Shown in pieces: positions 35,743 to 48,400 of a stretch of 64,000 nucleotides of DNA. The stretch lies in the NCBI GenBank assembly GCA_018292915.2, contig JACVVK020000225.1, forward strand, positions 605,001 to 669,000, given 5' to 3'. The stretch comes from Batillaria attramentaria. Taxonomy: Eukaryota; Mollusca; Gastropoda; Batillariidae. Numbering within the stretch: position 1 is the first letter of the stretch; each line of letters begins with the position of its first letter. The position numbers and the translations under genes were made by a program. The notes under the pieces were generated by a model, which did no database searches, was not told the origin of the DNA, and worked only from the letters and a program-made list of their open reading frames with translations.

Positions 35743-38700
35743 CTAGGAACTGTCTAAAGGCATCATTTTGCTGAGTGTCCGGCTATACGACTCAAGATCT
35801 GAAAACAGGAGATAATCCCTCAAGGTATCTGGTAAGCTGAAGGAAGTTATTGCATCCTGAGAGTAGTTGCCCTTGCTGCCGATAATCCGCAGGATTCTTA
35901 GCCTGCACTGGTGGGCCAGTGTGTGTGTGGCATCTGCAACAACAAAGACAAAGAAAGAAGTTATTATAATTAATCACAGTGTACACTGTAACTTTTATTT
36001 TACTTCAAGAAAACCTATACTGTCTGTAAGTGCAACAGAAACAGGCTGCGGAATTGCTGAGGAAAATAAAAAGACTGAAATCTTCGCCTGGGTGCAGAGG
36101 CAACACCCTGCTGGGGGACCACGGGGGCAACCCCCCACTACAGAAAACAAGTTTTAGCATATATATTTAAAGGCATTTAGTAGCCTCTCCTGGCACCCAA
36201 AAGTTAACTACTGCCTTGGTACTGAGTCAGTGAGTGTAAGTCTTTAAAAATAAAGTTAGACTGTACCATGTCATTACATGCATCAATCATGATACATGAC
36301 TGTGTGTGAACCCCCCCCCCCCCCCTTCTTTTTTCGTCTGAAACTTAGGGGTTTGTTTGTGGGGGGGGGGGGGGGGGGGAATAGGAAATCTGGCTGAACA
36401 TTGCCCAACGACTGAAAACTCCCCAGCCTGCAGAAAATCTGCCCTGTGGTGCACATTGCACTGGCAGAAACAGAATTTCTCCCTGCTGCATCTCCTAAAG
36501 CCAAAGCATGATTCCAATCCTACATGTGCAAACGTGGGATGTTTACTTATACAGCACTAAAATACAAATTATTTATACAAGACAACTATTACTAGACAAC
36601 TGTTACTCAAATTCTGGAAGGATTAGCAATGACCATCAATCCAGTTTTGCTAGTATCCTGAACCATTCATTTCATCCAAAAGAAAATGTAAAAAGAATAA
36701 CATGCACCCTGCTAGAAACTACGCTGTATCAATACATGCACACTAGGACTACACCATATTCCAATTCTAAAGCGGGACTATCTATTCCCTACATAAACTC
36801 ACCCATCCCCCCCCCCCCCCCCCCTCCACGCAGACCCATGCCTGAACACAAGCACATACACACACACATCAGTCTAGTGACATGTCGTCACACCAAGAGT
36901 CATCTCTGTCCAGATTTTGTTGAAAGACCCTACGGTAATCTTAAGATTTTTTGGCTCACTAGTTGGTCTCAGCTGTCTTAACAGTGAACAGCATCACACT
37001 GCTAAGACACATGCACAAACGCATGCACAGAAAGGCTTGTGTTCAGCGGACTAAAGCCAAAACGCAGTAGCCGGCGAGTGTGGTGACTACACTTGACCTT
37101 GTCGCTCAGAGTTTGAGCAGCCAAAAAGGGAAACATTTAGGACAGCTGAGCTTTCCTTGTCTGTGTGGCCATCAAACATCAGTGTGTTGCATTAAGAGCT
37201 TTAATGATCTCTGAGACAGACTATGCTGTGCGCACAGCCGCAGTCACAAGAGCAACCATTCCAAACAGAAGTCTCTCCAACCCCCCGACGCCCCCCCCCC
37301 CCCCCCCCAAACCTAGTAATTGTAGCCAAAGCACCTTTAAAATGTGGCTAATGCCTCTACACTCTTTGAGACATGCATACGAACCTGCAAGCTGCGTGAT
37401 AGCTGGCACGTCATCCTCCGCCAGCAGCTTCAGTGTGGACTTGGGCACAGACACATTCGCCGAGAGACTCAGCAGCAACGCCAGCGCAGCCGCTACCATC
37501 TCCTTGTGGCGAGACAGCATCGCTATCAGGCCTCGTAGGCCTGAGATACCCTGCTCAGAGTTACTGTTCAGATCACTCTCCAACCGAAACAGGGACTCTA
37601 ATTCTCCACCCACTGCAAACAAGTGCCACAAGTACGAATGTCTTCGCTGATCCAGCCAGCCGGTGTTGTCCGAGTCTTTGGCGTGGACAGACTTTCCGTT
37701 CAGCAGGTCCTTCACAGCTGCATTGTCCACGCTGCACACAAGACTGTTTTCCAGGTCCTTCCTCAGTGCAAGCAGCATGGCCACGTTGCCCTTAATGTTC
37801 TGATGGTAGATGTTTGGATTGGATCCATGCTCCAGCAGCAGCTTAAACAGAGGGAAATAGTCACGCCACATGGCCACCAACAAAGCCGGCACTTCGTCAT
37901 CCTGCTGGACATTCGGGCTCACTCCTGACTCTAGCACCAACCTGGCACCATTCAGAGGCCAGGATTTCTGTACATGGCAAAGCAGGGATGCTCTCGTGCC
38001 GGGCAGCGGTCCTTCTGCCAGCCTGTTGAGCTCCCCTACCTGCTCGCTGTCAAGGCGACGAGGTCGACTGGCATCCAAGCCAGCCTCCAGGAGGAGTTTC
38101 AGGATGCTAGTGTCCTCCCACTGCAGGGCAAGAACCAACGGGTGCATGTCACTGAAGTCGTCGTTGAACACGGACAGGTTTGTGGCCGGCAAGAGGCTGA
38201 ACACGCATCTGTGATGAACGCAAGTAACCAAAATGTAATATAACCTCTGAACAGCAGCTGTGGGGAACTTAACTGTGGGCTAGATACCAGGCGGAGCTGA
38301 CGTATAACTGATTTTATCTGCCTCCCAGACTGCTCATCAGGGGGTCCCCTGCTGTTCCTCGCTCAGCAAAATTAAAAACATTACGACGTTGTCGTGGAAT
38401 TTTGAAGTCGATTTTGAGAATATCACAGGAAAAAAGTACAAAGCATGTCAACCTGGGCCTCTCTCAAAATCCAGTCACTCCAAAATTCCATGACAACATA
38501 AGTAGGCAGGTGGGTGGCTACACCACATGACAATTCACTTTAAACAACTTTCAAGTCAAGGTTTTACTAACCCTCAGAAATGAGATTTATCAAACCCTAG
38601 ACGAAAAATAAACCCATAACTTTTCTGCACATCTGGGTGTTACATTCCAACAATTTTCATTGCAATCAAATGTGGCACACCTAATCAGAAAAGTGAACGT

Positions 38701-41700
38701 AAAAAAACAAAAAACAAAAAAGCCCCTCCAATAACAACAAAAACCCCACTTACTTTGTCTGCCCCTTAAAGACAGCATACTGCAACGGGCCTGCTGCAGT
38801 TTCTGTCACTACAATATTAGCATCAGCTCCATGATCCAGCAGCAGATCGACACACTCAACATGGCCCTCCTGGGCTGCGATGAGCAGAGGCGTAGCGTTG
38901 TCTTCCGCCGGAATGTTCACCATGCCTAAGTCACCTGGTGGAAAACAGGACGTGTGAAGATGTACATAACATACAAATGACACATGTGCAGAGGACACAA
39001 AAAGTCACAACTTGATATACGCTATAAGTAAAACAAGAAACACGGGAACAGTGCAAATACATAGCAATTTTGTGATCAGCTTTCTGAGAAAACACGCGTA
39101 CACACATTTTGTCTTTTTTTTTCCTCCTCCTTTTTAATTTTTTTTTTTTCGGTCAAAACGTGACTTACTTGTTTAGCAACTTCTAGTTTTGACCAGGCCG
39201 ACAAGTAACTTTGCACATGTATTCTTGTTGAGATGATTCTCCACCATCATTTTTTCATGTCATCCAAAGAAATACAACCTTCTAAGAGCAGAATATTGCA
39301 AAACACCAACTATGATCAAGGAAAGTAAATGTTCAATGCGAAACCTTACACGGTTACAGACACTTTAGTTTCAGACCACTGGTAGAAGCAATGCTCCCAC
39401 TGAACGGGGCTCATATATATATAATAATACATTGGTCAGATACTGGTCACAGATTGACTCATTTTCAAAATGCCCAATCACTTTTTTATCGAGGCAGATT
39501 ATTTGTATCATTTCTGCACCACAGCGGACAATTTTCATGTGCGATACTGATATGGTGAGCCAGGACTTTTGTCCTATTATACATTTATATACTTCCCACA
39601 GATGTGAAACCCTGACAGAACAGCAGCAGTCTCCAACAGAGCTAGGTCAATGGCAGTATGAAATCATCTACTCACCAACATCCTTGGCATTTTTCAGCAG
39701 CACGCGGAGACAGTCCACACGACCAAGATGAGCAGCCAAAAAAATGGGCGTAAGGCCGTGCTCTGCACGGATGTCCTGCTGGGCCCCGTGCTGTAGGAGA
39801 TAGCCGACAATATTGGCGTGGCCCTGCTCCACAGCCAGGTGCAACGGCGTGTAGTTGTTGTACACTCGCATGTTCACATCAGCTCCCTTCTTTACCAACA
39901 GACGAATGCTCTCCACACTACGACACTTGATGGCTAGAAACAAACAGTAGGAACATAACGGTCATGCAGGTATCAGACTGGGGAATTGCTGAGGGAAAAA
40001 AAGACTGAAACCAAGGCCATGGTGTGGAGCTAGCGCCCTGCTGGGGGACCATGGGGGAAAACCCTCCTCAAGAAAACAAATTTTAGTATTTTTAATGGCA
40101 TGTAGTAGCTTCTCCTGGCACCCAAAAGTAAAATACTGCCATGATACTGACATGTATGTCTTCCAAAATGACATCTGACTGTCCAATATGGCGTTACATG
40201 TACCTGGTATCAGGACATACGACTTGTGCAACCTTTTCCCCCTTCCATTTTTTTTTTTGGCTGATACGGTAGGAAGGTTGGCTGAAAACTGCCAAATGAC
40301 TGAAAATTCCCCAGCCCAAGATATGCTGATGGGAAAACAAGATATCTTAATTTCTCATGCAGTCCGGACCTCAGGACAATTATACACAGTGCACCTAAAC
40401 AGGCATGGGTTTTACGAACAGAAGACCTGCCATCAGTTGGACCACCAATTAATCTGCTGCAAATGATCATTACACAGATAAACATTAAACTAAAAAAAGA
40501 TTATAACAATATTAACATATGGGACTGTCTGTTTTTTCGTTTAAAAAAGAAAAAGAAAAAAAGGAACAGACAAAGAAAAGCGTTCTCACACACCTTCCCA
40601 TAATGGTGTGTAGCCTTCGTTTGTGGCTAGATCAACATCTGCTTGAACATTCAACAACGCCCGTAGACACTGGTAGTTGCCTTCTCTGGCTGCAAGCAGC
40701 ATGGCCGTTTCCTTCTCATGGTTCTGCCAGTCTGGATCCACAGTGGCTGCAGTTAAGAATGCATCATGCATGAACACAGGTTGAAAGCATGACAGGGACC
40801 CTAGACCTGGTCAAAAGAGGACCGTGATAAAACCATGATCTCCTGACTGTTAAAATCTGCATTACATGACATGGCCGTAAGTTCACTTTATGAGAGTTAA
40901 ATCAAGTATTCTGTGGCCAGTTAATTGCTACTTGTACATGTGAGTGAGTTATCAGGGTCACTGAACAGCAATGATTAGCGAATGGTGGTTGTACCTGCAA
41001 CAGGACATCATTTGTTTTGGGGGGCCCTGTGGCATTGGCTTAATGGTGTAAGTGACACCATACATTATATTGAGTTCGATATGTTTCGGGGAGGTGGGGG
41101 GGGGGGGGGAACAAAAAAAAACCCCCGCTTTCAACTAATTCAAGCCCATGCGTGAATCTGTGAAAGAAATCTTTGTCTAGAGAGCTGTGACAGTGAAAAC
41201 AGTGTTATCATATTCATAGATCTGTACAGATCTTCACAATCACATCAACACTACCCATTATACACGCTAACTTACGCTGCCTGAGGAGAAATTCCAGGCA
41301 TCCAGGAAACCCTCTGGATGCAGCCTCATGTATGGGACTCCAGCCACGGTTGTCAAAAACATCCACTGGGCGATCTGGACGAAAACAAACTATTCATGAT
41401 CTCTCTTTAGGAAATGCCTTTTCTGCCTTATGTTAAATTCAAATGTGGCCCTTGGAATAGGATCAAAATTCAAATGAATATGAATCGGATTTTAACCTGG
41501 CCCTACTCCTACCTCTCGCCATTTGAAGATCGGTTATTCTCTTTGGACAATTAAGTTTTGTGTACATCACCACATGCTTGTTTAGTTGCTACTTGTGTTA
41601 GTTGTTTGTTTTCTTTAAGTATTAAAAAAATCAATATTTGTGCTGGGCCTAAACAAGCAAAAATCAAACTTCATCCATCATCTGAACGAGCAAAAATCAA

Positions 41701-41980
41701 ACTGCACCCATCATCAAGTGATTAACAATTTTCTTTTTTAACCTTGATAAACCTAGAACAGTGCTCAATCTGCAACAACAGAATTGAGAGAACACATTTG
41801 TCATGATTTCAAATTTTTAATGATTTATATAATGTATAGTAAAAGAAACTCGTATACATATATATATATGTCCAGCTTACGATTCCACACTAGCTGCTGC
41901 AGTCCAACGAGATCGCCAACCCTGGCTGCCACACCTGTTGTTGCATAATTGTCCGGATCAGCCTCATATTTGTCTTGCAT
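35743..41980 (-). CDS. ASB3: Ankyrin repeat and SOCS box protein, ASB3-like
   Basis: Seven coding exons on the minus strand: 41881-41980, 41276-41374, 40594-40746, 39676-39933, 38754-38934, 37385-38208, 35743-35933. Frames agree and give 601 aa (human ASB3 518). The start MQDKYEADP lies 14 bp inside an exon that begins at 41994, so a 5' UTR exon lies upstream. ASB proteins are substrate receptors of Elongin B/C-Cullin-5 ubiquitin ligases. The N-terminus [12 protein letters not shown]...[16 protein letters not shown] matches ASB3. About eight ankyrin repeats follow; clear cores are [22 protein letters not shown] and [11 protein letters not shown], and repeats in the 824-bp exon are degenerate. 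The last exon (539-601) is the SOCS box: [10 protein letters not shown] is the BC box and [12 protein letters not shown] the Cul5-box end. The substrate is unknown. ASB14/15-like paralogues are the main alternative. Confidence 0.92.
36045..36426 (+). mobile_element. DNA element family CTGGGGAATT, copy A (ASB3 intron 6)
   Basis: It starts ctgcggaattgctgagg and ends actgaaaactccccag, inverted ends of about 10 bp. It shares ccctgctgggggaccac and tctcctggcacccaaaagt with copy B. It contains C-run and G-run tracts. Confidence 0.65.
38209..38753. other. ASB3 intron 5
   Basis: No gene or recognisable repeat was seen. Confidence 0.5.
39430..39615 (+). mobile_element. MITE copy related to 58821-59015 and 60348-60547
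   Basis: It shares cagattgactcattttcaaa and catttctgcaccacagcgga with the two copies near SART1. It is diverged and its ends are unclear. Confidence 0.55.
39979..40314 (+). mobile_element. DNA element family CTGGGGAATT, copy B (ASB3 intron 3)
   Basis: The 336-bp element starts ctggggaattgctgagg and ends tgaaaattccccag, giving inverted termini ctggggaatt. Copy A lies in intron 6 of the same gene in the same orientation. Confidence 0.7.
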
Positions 41981-42061
41981 TTTCTCCCTTCCACCTTGAA
42001 ACAAAAACACACATCATGTAACTTACTTGAGCCATTCACAATTTTGTTGTTACTTGTGCTT

Positions 42062-43140
42062 GCAGATCACACTCACAGATTACTCCGCTCCTCATCAGAA
42101 AAGCTCCTAAAAGTTCCCAAGTTCAATCTCAAAACTTTCGGAGAGCGCTCTTTCAGTTTCTGTGCCCCCCAGGTATGGAATTCTCTGCCTCCCTCCCTTA
42201 GGAACACCCAGACCCTCCCACAGTTTAAGTCAAAACTAAAGACTCACCTATTTAAGACAGCATATGATCTGTAGTATCATCTACCCCCCCCCCCCACCAC
42301 ACACACATACTTAGTGTTTCACAGGGGCGCCGGAAGATGTTGGGGGGAGGGGGGGAAACGCCAGAGCGAGTGAGTGGGTGAGTTTTTAGGGCTTAAAGCC
42401 GCGCAGCCAGAGCCAGTGAAAGGAAGGACGTTGCCCGAAGAAAGTAAAAAGCGGGGGTGGGGGGTGTTCAGATGCTGCGAAGACAAAAACCTTTACGAAC
42501 CAGGCAGCCACTGAAAGGTAGGACGTTGCGCAAAGAAAGTGAAAAGGGGGTGGGGGGGGGGGGGTGTTGAGACAACTTTCTGCCAAGTCGTTTTGATTTT
42601 TCATGCAACGGCTAAACTGAGTTCTCTGTTGGGTGGGGTAAGGGAGAGAGCCGGAAGAGGGGGAGGGGAGGTAGGGGAAGGGGGGGGGGGCAAGACCATG
42701 GCTTTGCACCCCCTCCTGCCATAGTCACCTGATTTTCCGGGGGGGGGGGGGGGGGGGGGGGGGGGGCAAAAAGATACTCTTGGGGGGGGGGGGGGGGGTG
42801 TTGAGACAACTTTCTGCCAAGTCGTTTTGGTATTTCATGCAACGGCTAAACTGAGTTCTCTGTTGGGTGGGATAAGGGAGAGAGCCGGAAGAGGGGGGGG
42901 GGGGCAAGACCATGGCTTTGCCCCCCCTCCTGCCATAGTCACCTGATTTTCCAGGGGAGGGGGGGGCAAAAAGATACTCTGCCCCCCCCCCCCCCCCTGG
43001 GTACGGGGGGGGGGTGGGGTGGGGGTGGGGGGGGGGACAGCTGCCCCCCCCTGCCCCCCGGTTCTGGCGCCCTTGTTTCATGTATGTGTGTAGCGCTTTG
43101 AGCAGACTGTTAGCACTTTATAAGAGCTATTATTATTATT
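42062..43140 (+). mobile_element. LINE 3' end (RT C-terminus, 3' UTR, (ATT)n), split by a nested element
   Basis: The segment 42062-42274 translates to HTHRLLRSSSEKLLKVP, RSFSFCAPQVWNSLPPSLR and FKSKLKTHLF, ending in a stop. This is the C-terminal tail of a CR1/Jockey-type reverse transcriptase. The 3' UTR resumes after the insertion at 43076 with gtagcgctttgagcagac and ends in (ATT)n near 43129-43140. It is antisense to ASB3, in its 5' intron. Confidence 0.8.
42322..43075. mobile_element. G-rich non-autonomous DNA transposon nested in the LINE
   Basis: The ends caggggcgcc and ggcgcccttg are inverted repeats with one mismatch. Flanks share gtttca on both sides (42315-42320 region and 43075-43080). 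Inside, a unit of about 200 bp is duplicated in tandem, from gttgagacaactttctgcc to caaaaagatactct (about 42566-42780 and 42800-42980). Long G runs separate the units. No coding sequence. Confidence 0.65.
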
Positions 43141-43247
43141 ACCTCTTGGATTTAAACAAGCTAATGACGATCCTGTCTAAAATGCTTACTAAGTTACTGA
43201 CAGCAGCAACTGCATAAATGCTAAGTAGTTTTTACTGAAATCACAGC

Positions 43248-43358
43248 AAAAATGATGATAATAACAATAATAAAGTACTTAGTACATATAGTTATACAGC
43301 GCAAATTTTTACCCAGTGACTCAGTGTGTGTACTCCCGCACTCATACAAACTACCGGT

Positions 43359-43390
<32 letters not shown>

Positions 43391-43706
43391 ACACAGAGTA
43401 GCTGAATCAACAGGAAGAAAACGGACCTAGCTGAAAGCCAGCCCGTACAGATCTATACGTTTTCAAGTCAGACTTGAAATGATCTATGTCTGTCAAGTCT
43501 CTCAGACCGGCAGGTAGTGCGTTCCACAGTGACGGGGCAACAATGTCGAATGCGCGCTTGCCTACTGTCTTGAGATTTCGCTGAGGAATTTTCAAACGTT
43601 TTTCAGAGGAAGAACGAAGAATGCATGTACTCTTTGGTGGACAGTGAGGGAGTTTGAAAGGCAGGCAGAAAGAGTTCCTTCCAAAAATCGAAATGCTAGT
43701 ATGCAC
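43248..43706 (-). mobile_element. LINE 3' end, same family, opposite orientation
   Basis: On the minus strand, CILRSSSEKRLKIPQRNLKT, KRAFDIVAPSLWNALPAGLR and FKSDLKTY align motif for motif with the copy at 42062-42274. A 3' tail with gcgctgtataac and (ATT/GTT)n is at about 43250-43305. A (CA)n tract interrupts the element at 43362-43395. Confidence 0.75.
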
Positions 43707-44345
43707 ATTTTGTACTGAAAGCGGAATTTCAAAGGCAGCCAGTGAAGATGCTGCAGCACGGGTGTGATACCATCAAGATTTTTTTCTTTATCAAAATCAT
43801 AACCAGCACTGATATATCATAGTGACACCGAAAGGTGAACCATAATATAACTGACCTGGGGTCTATTGTAATCCACGTTATAGTAAAACCAAACATGAAG
43901 CCAAACAGTTCCCCTTTTCGCACGCAGTGTTACTTGTAAGGGAGGGTGGTGGGGCAGACTAGTAGATGGAAACCTATATTTTACAGTTTATCATATTTTA
44001 CATAATTTAATGGCTTGTACTGCACCCATACAGCTATCAAAGCAGCATCCGGGGTTAAACTTGTAACTGCACAGCCTTAACTATTGAGCAATCTAGCTGA
44101 AGGCAGACTCTACCACCACTTTGCACATGAAGATCCCTTATAGTTTCATATTAAAAAAACCCAAGTTATGCTTCTGCTACTCTTTTACTGAATGTGCCTT
44201 AAACTAAAAGGGCAGCTGCATTATTCTGTTGGCAATGCATGCATGACTAATTCAGTTTCCTTCCTTTACCTTTAACTAATGCCCACCCCGTCCCCATCAC
44301 CAACGTGCAACTCAAACACGACACTTCCTGTATGCACGACTTACG
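43707..44345. other. ASB3 5' intron, remainder
   Basis: No coding exon was recognised. The right end abuts a strong minus-strand donor (GTAAGT, GT at 44344-44343) that may close an ASB3 5' UTR exon. Confidence 0.45.
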
Positions 44346-45058
44346 TTAGGAGACACCTTAAACAGACCTTTCTCGCACTCGGGTACAAACAATCCTGCGT
44401 TAAAAGGTAAGCCATACCGTCGGAGAAATAGCTCCCATTGTATACTCGTCTTTTCCTGCTAATGCAGAATAATTTGAGTGAAAATATGGGGCTTGTTCGA
44501 ACGTCTCAACAATGCACCATTTCACAACACGCAAGAACAAAAAGTAGCACTGGTTATCACTAGTGTTTAGAAAACATGTCTTGGTGTCTGAAGTGCAAAT
44601 CTAAGGGAAAACAACTAGGTGAAAACAACACTTCGACAGTGAAAAAGTAAATACGAGATGAAAATAAGTCACACCTGCCGAGTCCTCATGCCATTTGCAC
44701 GCGATGACTTTCCCTTGTTACCTCCCTTTGGACAAAGAGACCAGCGAGCTTTTTGATTGGCTAATGAGATGTAAAGCTAGCCCTATTTTATTTTAAGAAA
44801 CAGTGCATTAAAATTGCTATGTAAAAAGTAATTGCCTTATTTTGATTCAAGACCTGCTAATGTTATATTTTTTCATGAAACAGTTGCATTAGTTTTGTAT
44901 TTTGATCACTCTAAGACATAATTCTTAAATGCCATATTGTTGGTTACTTGTCATGGTTAGCTTTAGCTACGAAGTTGTTTCCGGTTGAGATCGTGGTTGT
45001 GTCGTTTTGTTTATCAACTGCGGGTTTTGACTTGGATTTAGCGGGACTCCTCACCAAA
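44346..45058. promoter_or_regulatory. Divergent promoter region of ASB3 and SART1
   Basis: The two genes point away from each other. An inverted CCAAT box (gattggctaatga) lies at 44755-44767 and a ttccgg ETS-type core near 44979. No TATA box was recognised. The region just before the SART1 ATG stays open in frame back to 44948, but homology starts at [10 protein letters not shown]. Confidence 0.5.
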
Positions 45059-45410
45059 ATGGGTTCCTCCAAGAAACACAAGGACAAGGATCGTGAAAGA
45101 GAACACAAACGCAAAAAGCATCGGCGATCTCGCAGTAGGTCGCGTTCTAGGGAACGAAAGCGTCGCCGCCAGTCACCCGACGATGCCGGCGATCGGATTG
45201 GAGTCAGGGATAAGGATCGGGAAAGGGACAGGTATGGCGAGCCGTCCGATTTCGGTCAGCCGTCTGAACCTCGCATGAAAGAAGAATCAGGTGTGTAATG
45301 CATATTGTATGCTTCATTCCAACCTGGCCATCGTGTTTCCGAATACGTAGTAATTTGATGCATGGCTTTCCCAAGTCAACCAGTTTATCCTCCATCCATG
45401 TCATATTAAT

Positions 45411-45463
<53 letters not shown>

Positions 45464-48400
45464 GATGTAAAATGCCAGAATGCTTTCATGTTCTCAGGCT
45501 GAAAATACTGCCAGCTTGTCATCATTCACTACCTTATCAATGTCATGGTTATCAAATTGCATTAAGCAGCAGCAACTGGTCTTATGTGGCCACTGTCACA
45601 ACCAGCATAACGCGACCAGAAAGTTAAAGTGTGCTTCCCTGTACTGGATATATATACTTCTTATGGCAGTGCAGTGGCAACGCATCAAGTGGCATGGTTT
45701 CAAAGGTCACAAGGAAATATAGAGAATTTGAGGTCAGCTGGGGAAGGGGGGGTTGCATTGCTGGTTTCACCTTTATGTTCTCTGTTGATCCTTTGCCATC
45801 TTCACATTTGTCACATGGACATGAGTGTTAGCTGCATGTGATGTACTTTTTGATTGGATTATATAATATTAGTAGTTTTGATTGTGTAGTTCTTTGATAT
45901 TGGCAGTTTCTGAGATTAATTTTAAAAATGAAATCACTTTCTTCTACAGCTGGAGATGCAGAACCTTCTAAGGAGCAACTCTCACTCAGCATTGAGGAAA
46001 CAAAGTGAGTTATTTTTGTGTATTCATGACTGATTCACTGATTACGAAACTTGTCAGATTGTGCATTGCTTACTGGCATCAAACCGATACGTTCTTGTTC
46101 ATTTTCAAAATTATACAGATGGTCTCGATTTGTAAATGGTACATTAAATTAATTCACTTGTCCTTTGCATTGGCTTCATTATTATAAATGTATCTTAGTA
46201 CATATTGTGTTATGTTGCAAACCTTACCCATACATGATGTCTTTCTCCTTTTGCCATTTTTCAGTAAACTCCGGGCAAAACTTGGATTGAAGCCTCTTGA
46301 AGCTGGTGGCGGTAAGTCTTATAGTTATAGTTGTTGTGTGTGAGGGACATATGATCCCAAAAGGTTGCAGTGTTCACTGTTCAGGCTTGAGTTTTTTCCA
46401 GCCATTCGAGGCGAAAGAAAAGAAAACAAAAAGTGGAACAAGCAGGACAGTTGATCAGTATCAAGTACATACATACATACACATTCAGGCATGAGTTGTT
46501 GGGGTTTATTGGCCCCTAGGCCAGTTTGCATTTTTTTTTTATGTGGTGTTGTTTTCCTACGGCTTTGCAAGGAAAAAAGGGAGAGAAAAAAAATGTTGGA
46601 TGTGCAGGACAGTCGGGTAGTCTCTTCACAGATGAAGTTTCCACTTTCTCCCCTGTTATCTAATTAGATGAACTGGTTGGGTTACGGAACATAATACATC
46701 CTGACAGCAGCATACAATCAAAAATTTGTGCTTTGAAGTCAGTTCAAACTACTGAAAAATAAGGTTTTATCGCACTCACAGGCAAACTGCTGAAGAGCAT
46801 TTCTGTGGGTAGGCAGGTGTGACTAGTTCTTACCTCACCAGTGTTCCTTACAGCTTTCAAAACTGAGGGTCACTTTGACCCTTTCTGTCAAATTCAGAGG
46901 GTCATTTTATAAAATCAAAGGGTCAGACCCTGTAACGTAAGGCGGTCTCACACTTTCACTCCGCTTTCACATCACAGACATTCAGAAAGGCACGCATGCA
47001 AACGTCATCCACTCCCTTTCATACACACAAGCAAATAGTTATTCTTTTGACTGAGACCTTTTATACACGAAAACAATCAAACAATCACATGAATTAATAA
47101 GTAATTTTAAGGCTTAACTACATTCACAGCTGAAAAACAGAAGCCTCCAAATTCACCAGCACATCGGTTATTCAAAGGATATGTGCCTGGATATAAAATT
47201 TACTACAACGCGGACAAAAGCCACTATACACAATTAGATGTGAAATAAATAAAGTGAAATAAACAAGATGAACTCAACAAGCTTGGTCAAAACGATGCTG
47301 CAGATTGGGTGAAGACTTGTTGGTCTTGAATAGAAAATATATACACGAGTCCAGACGATTCCTCTGGGAATTCCGGGCGATTCAAATCTTTTCACCTTCT
47401 CCTGGAATGAGTGAAGGGAAGCACTTCTTCTGGAAGTGACTTGAACAATGCTGGACCGCAGACACCTTCATAAAGAATACGCTGAGGATGGTGTACCCCA
47501 TCAGACTCAGGGATAGCTCCACCTTCACACGGCGCTCGACTGGATGGCTGCGCGTGATCTCAAGGGAGACAAACACACGTCGCTGGCTTCAAGCTCCACA
47601 ACGACGGGGCAGACAATAGAAGACAAACATGGTGTCGTGTACGCTGATCAGGCGGACATATTACAATGCCGTCAGCTCACCGGGTCTCCGGCGTCGTTCC
47701 TGTACAATATTAACCCGTAATTACTACCACTATCTCGGATAGTATTTCTTCTCCATAAACTAACTTTGATCCTGAACAAAGTTCCATTTCAACAACAATA
47801 ACATCTGACATCGATCTCGAAAGTTCCAGTTATGAATTGATATCAGAAATTCTCAACAATTTCACCTTCCAGTTACCAACTATACAATATCAAACAGTTC
47901 AAACTTATATCCTCATCATCAACCTCAAACCATATTCTCACAACTGATTCCTTACAAGAATGAAGTTCAAAACATCCTACCAAAAATTCTCTCATTTGAA
48001 TAACCATTTGAGAAGTCCAACATTCAGAACTAAATCAGATATACATCATAATAGCATCAAGTTATCCATAGGGTTATCAAACAATCCACTTGGTCTTGAA
48101 ACAGACAAACAATATTCAAAAATCAAACATACCTGTAGCGCTATGGCATACGGAACACAAAAGAAGCCGGGTGGGGAAAAAAAGAGACCTGTTCCCTCCA
48201 CCGGTCAATAGTAGGACTGCGCACAATCTTTGTCGCAATTGCTCACTTCGTAAGCTGACAACAACTCACGTCTACTTGTGTTACCACAGTCTCTAGTACA
48301 GAGTAAAACTCAAGCAACCGCTATAGCCGTGCATAGGCATTTTCCCGCACGTGAAAACGTTAGGTAGACTGGGATAAACTCCAGTACAGTACTACCTGTC

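Noticed and set aside
44948..45058. Upstream in-frame Met for SART1 at 44948
   Set aside because: It would add 37 hydrophobic residues not known in the family. The conserved start is [10 protein letters not shown] at 45059.
46866..46930. Functional estrogen response element cluster
   Set aside because: The palindrome and half-sites lie beside the end of a transposon, so they are more simply explained as subterminal repeats.
47382..47576. Minus-strand 64-codon frame as a gene
   Set aside because: It is within the hAT-like element, is short and unrecognised, and has no convincing exon structure.
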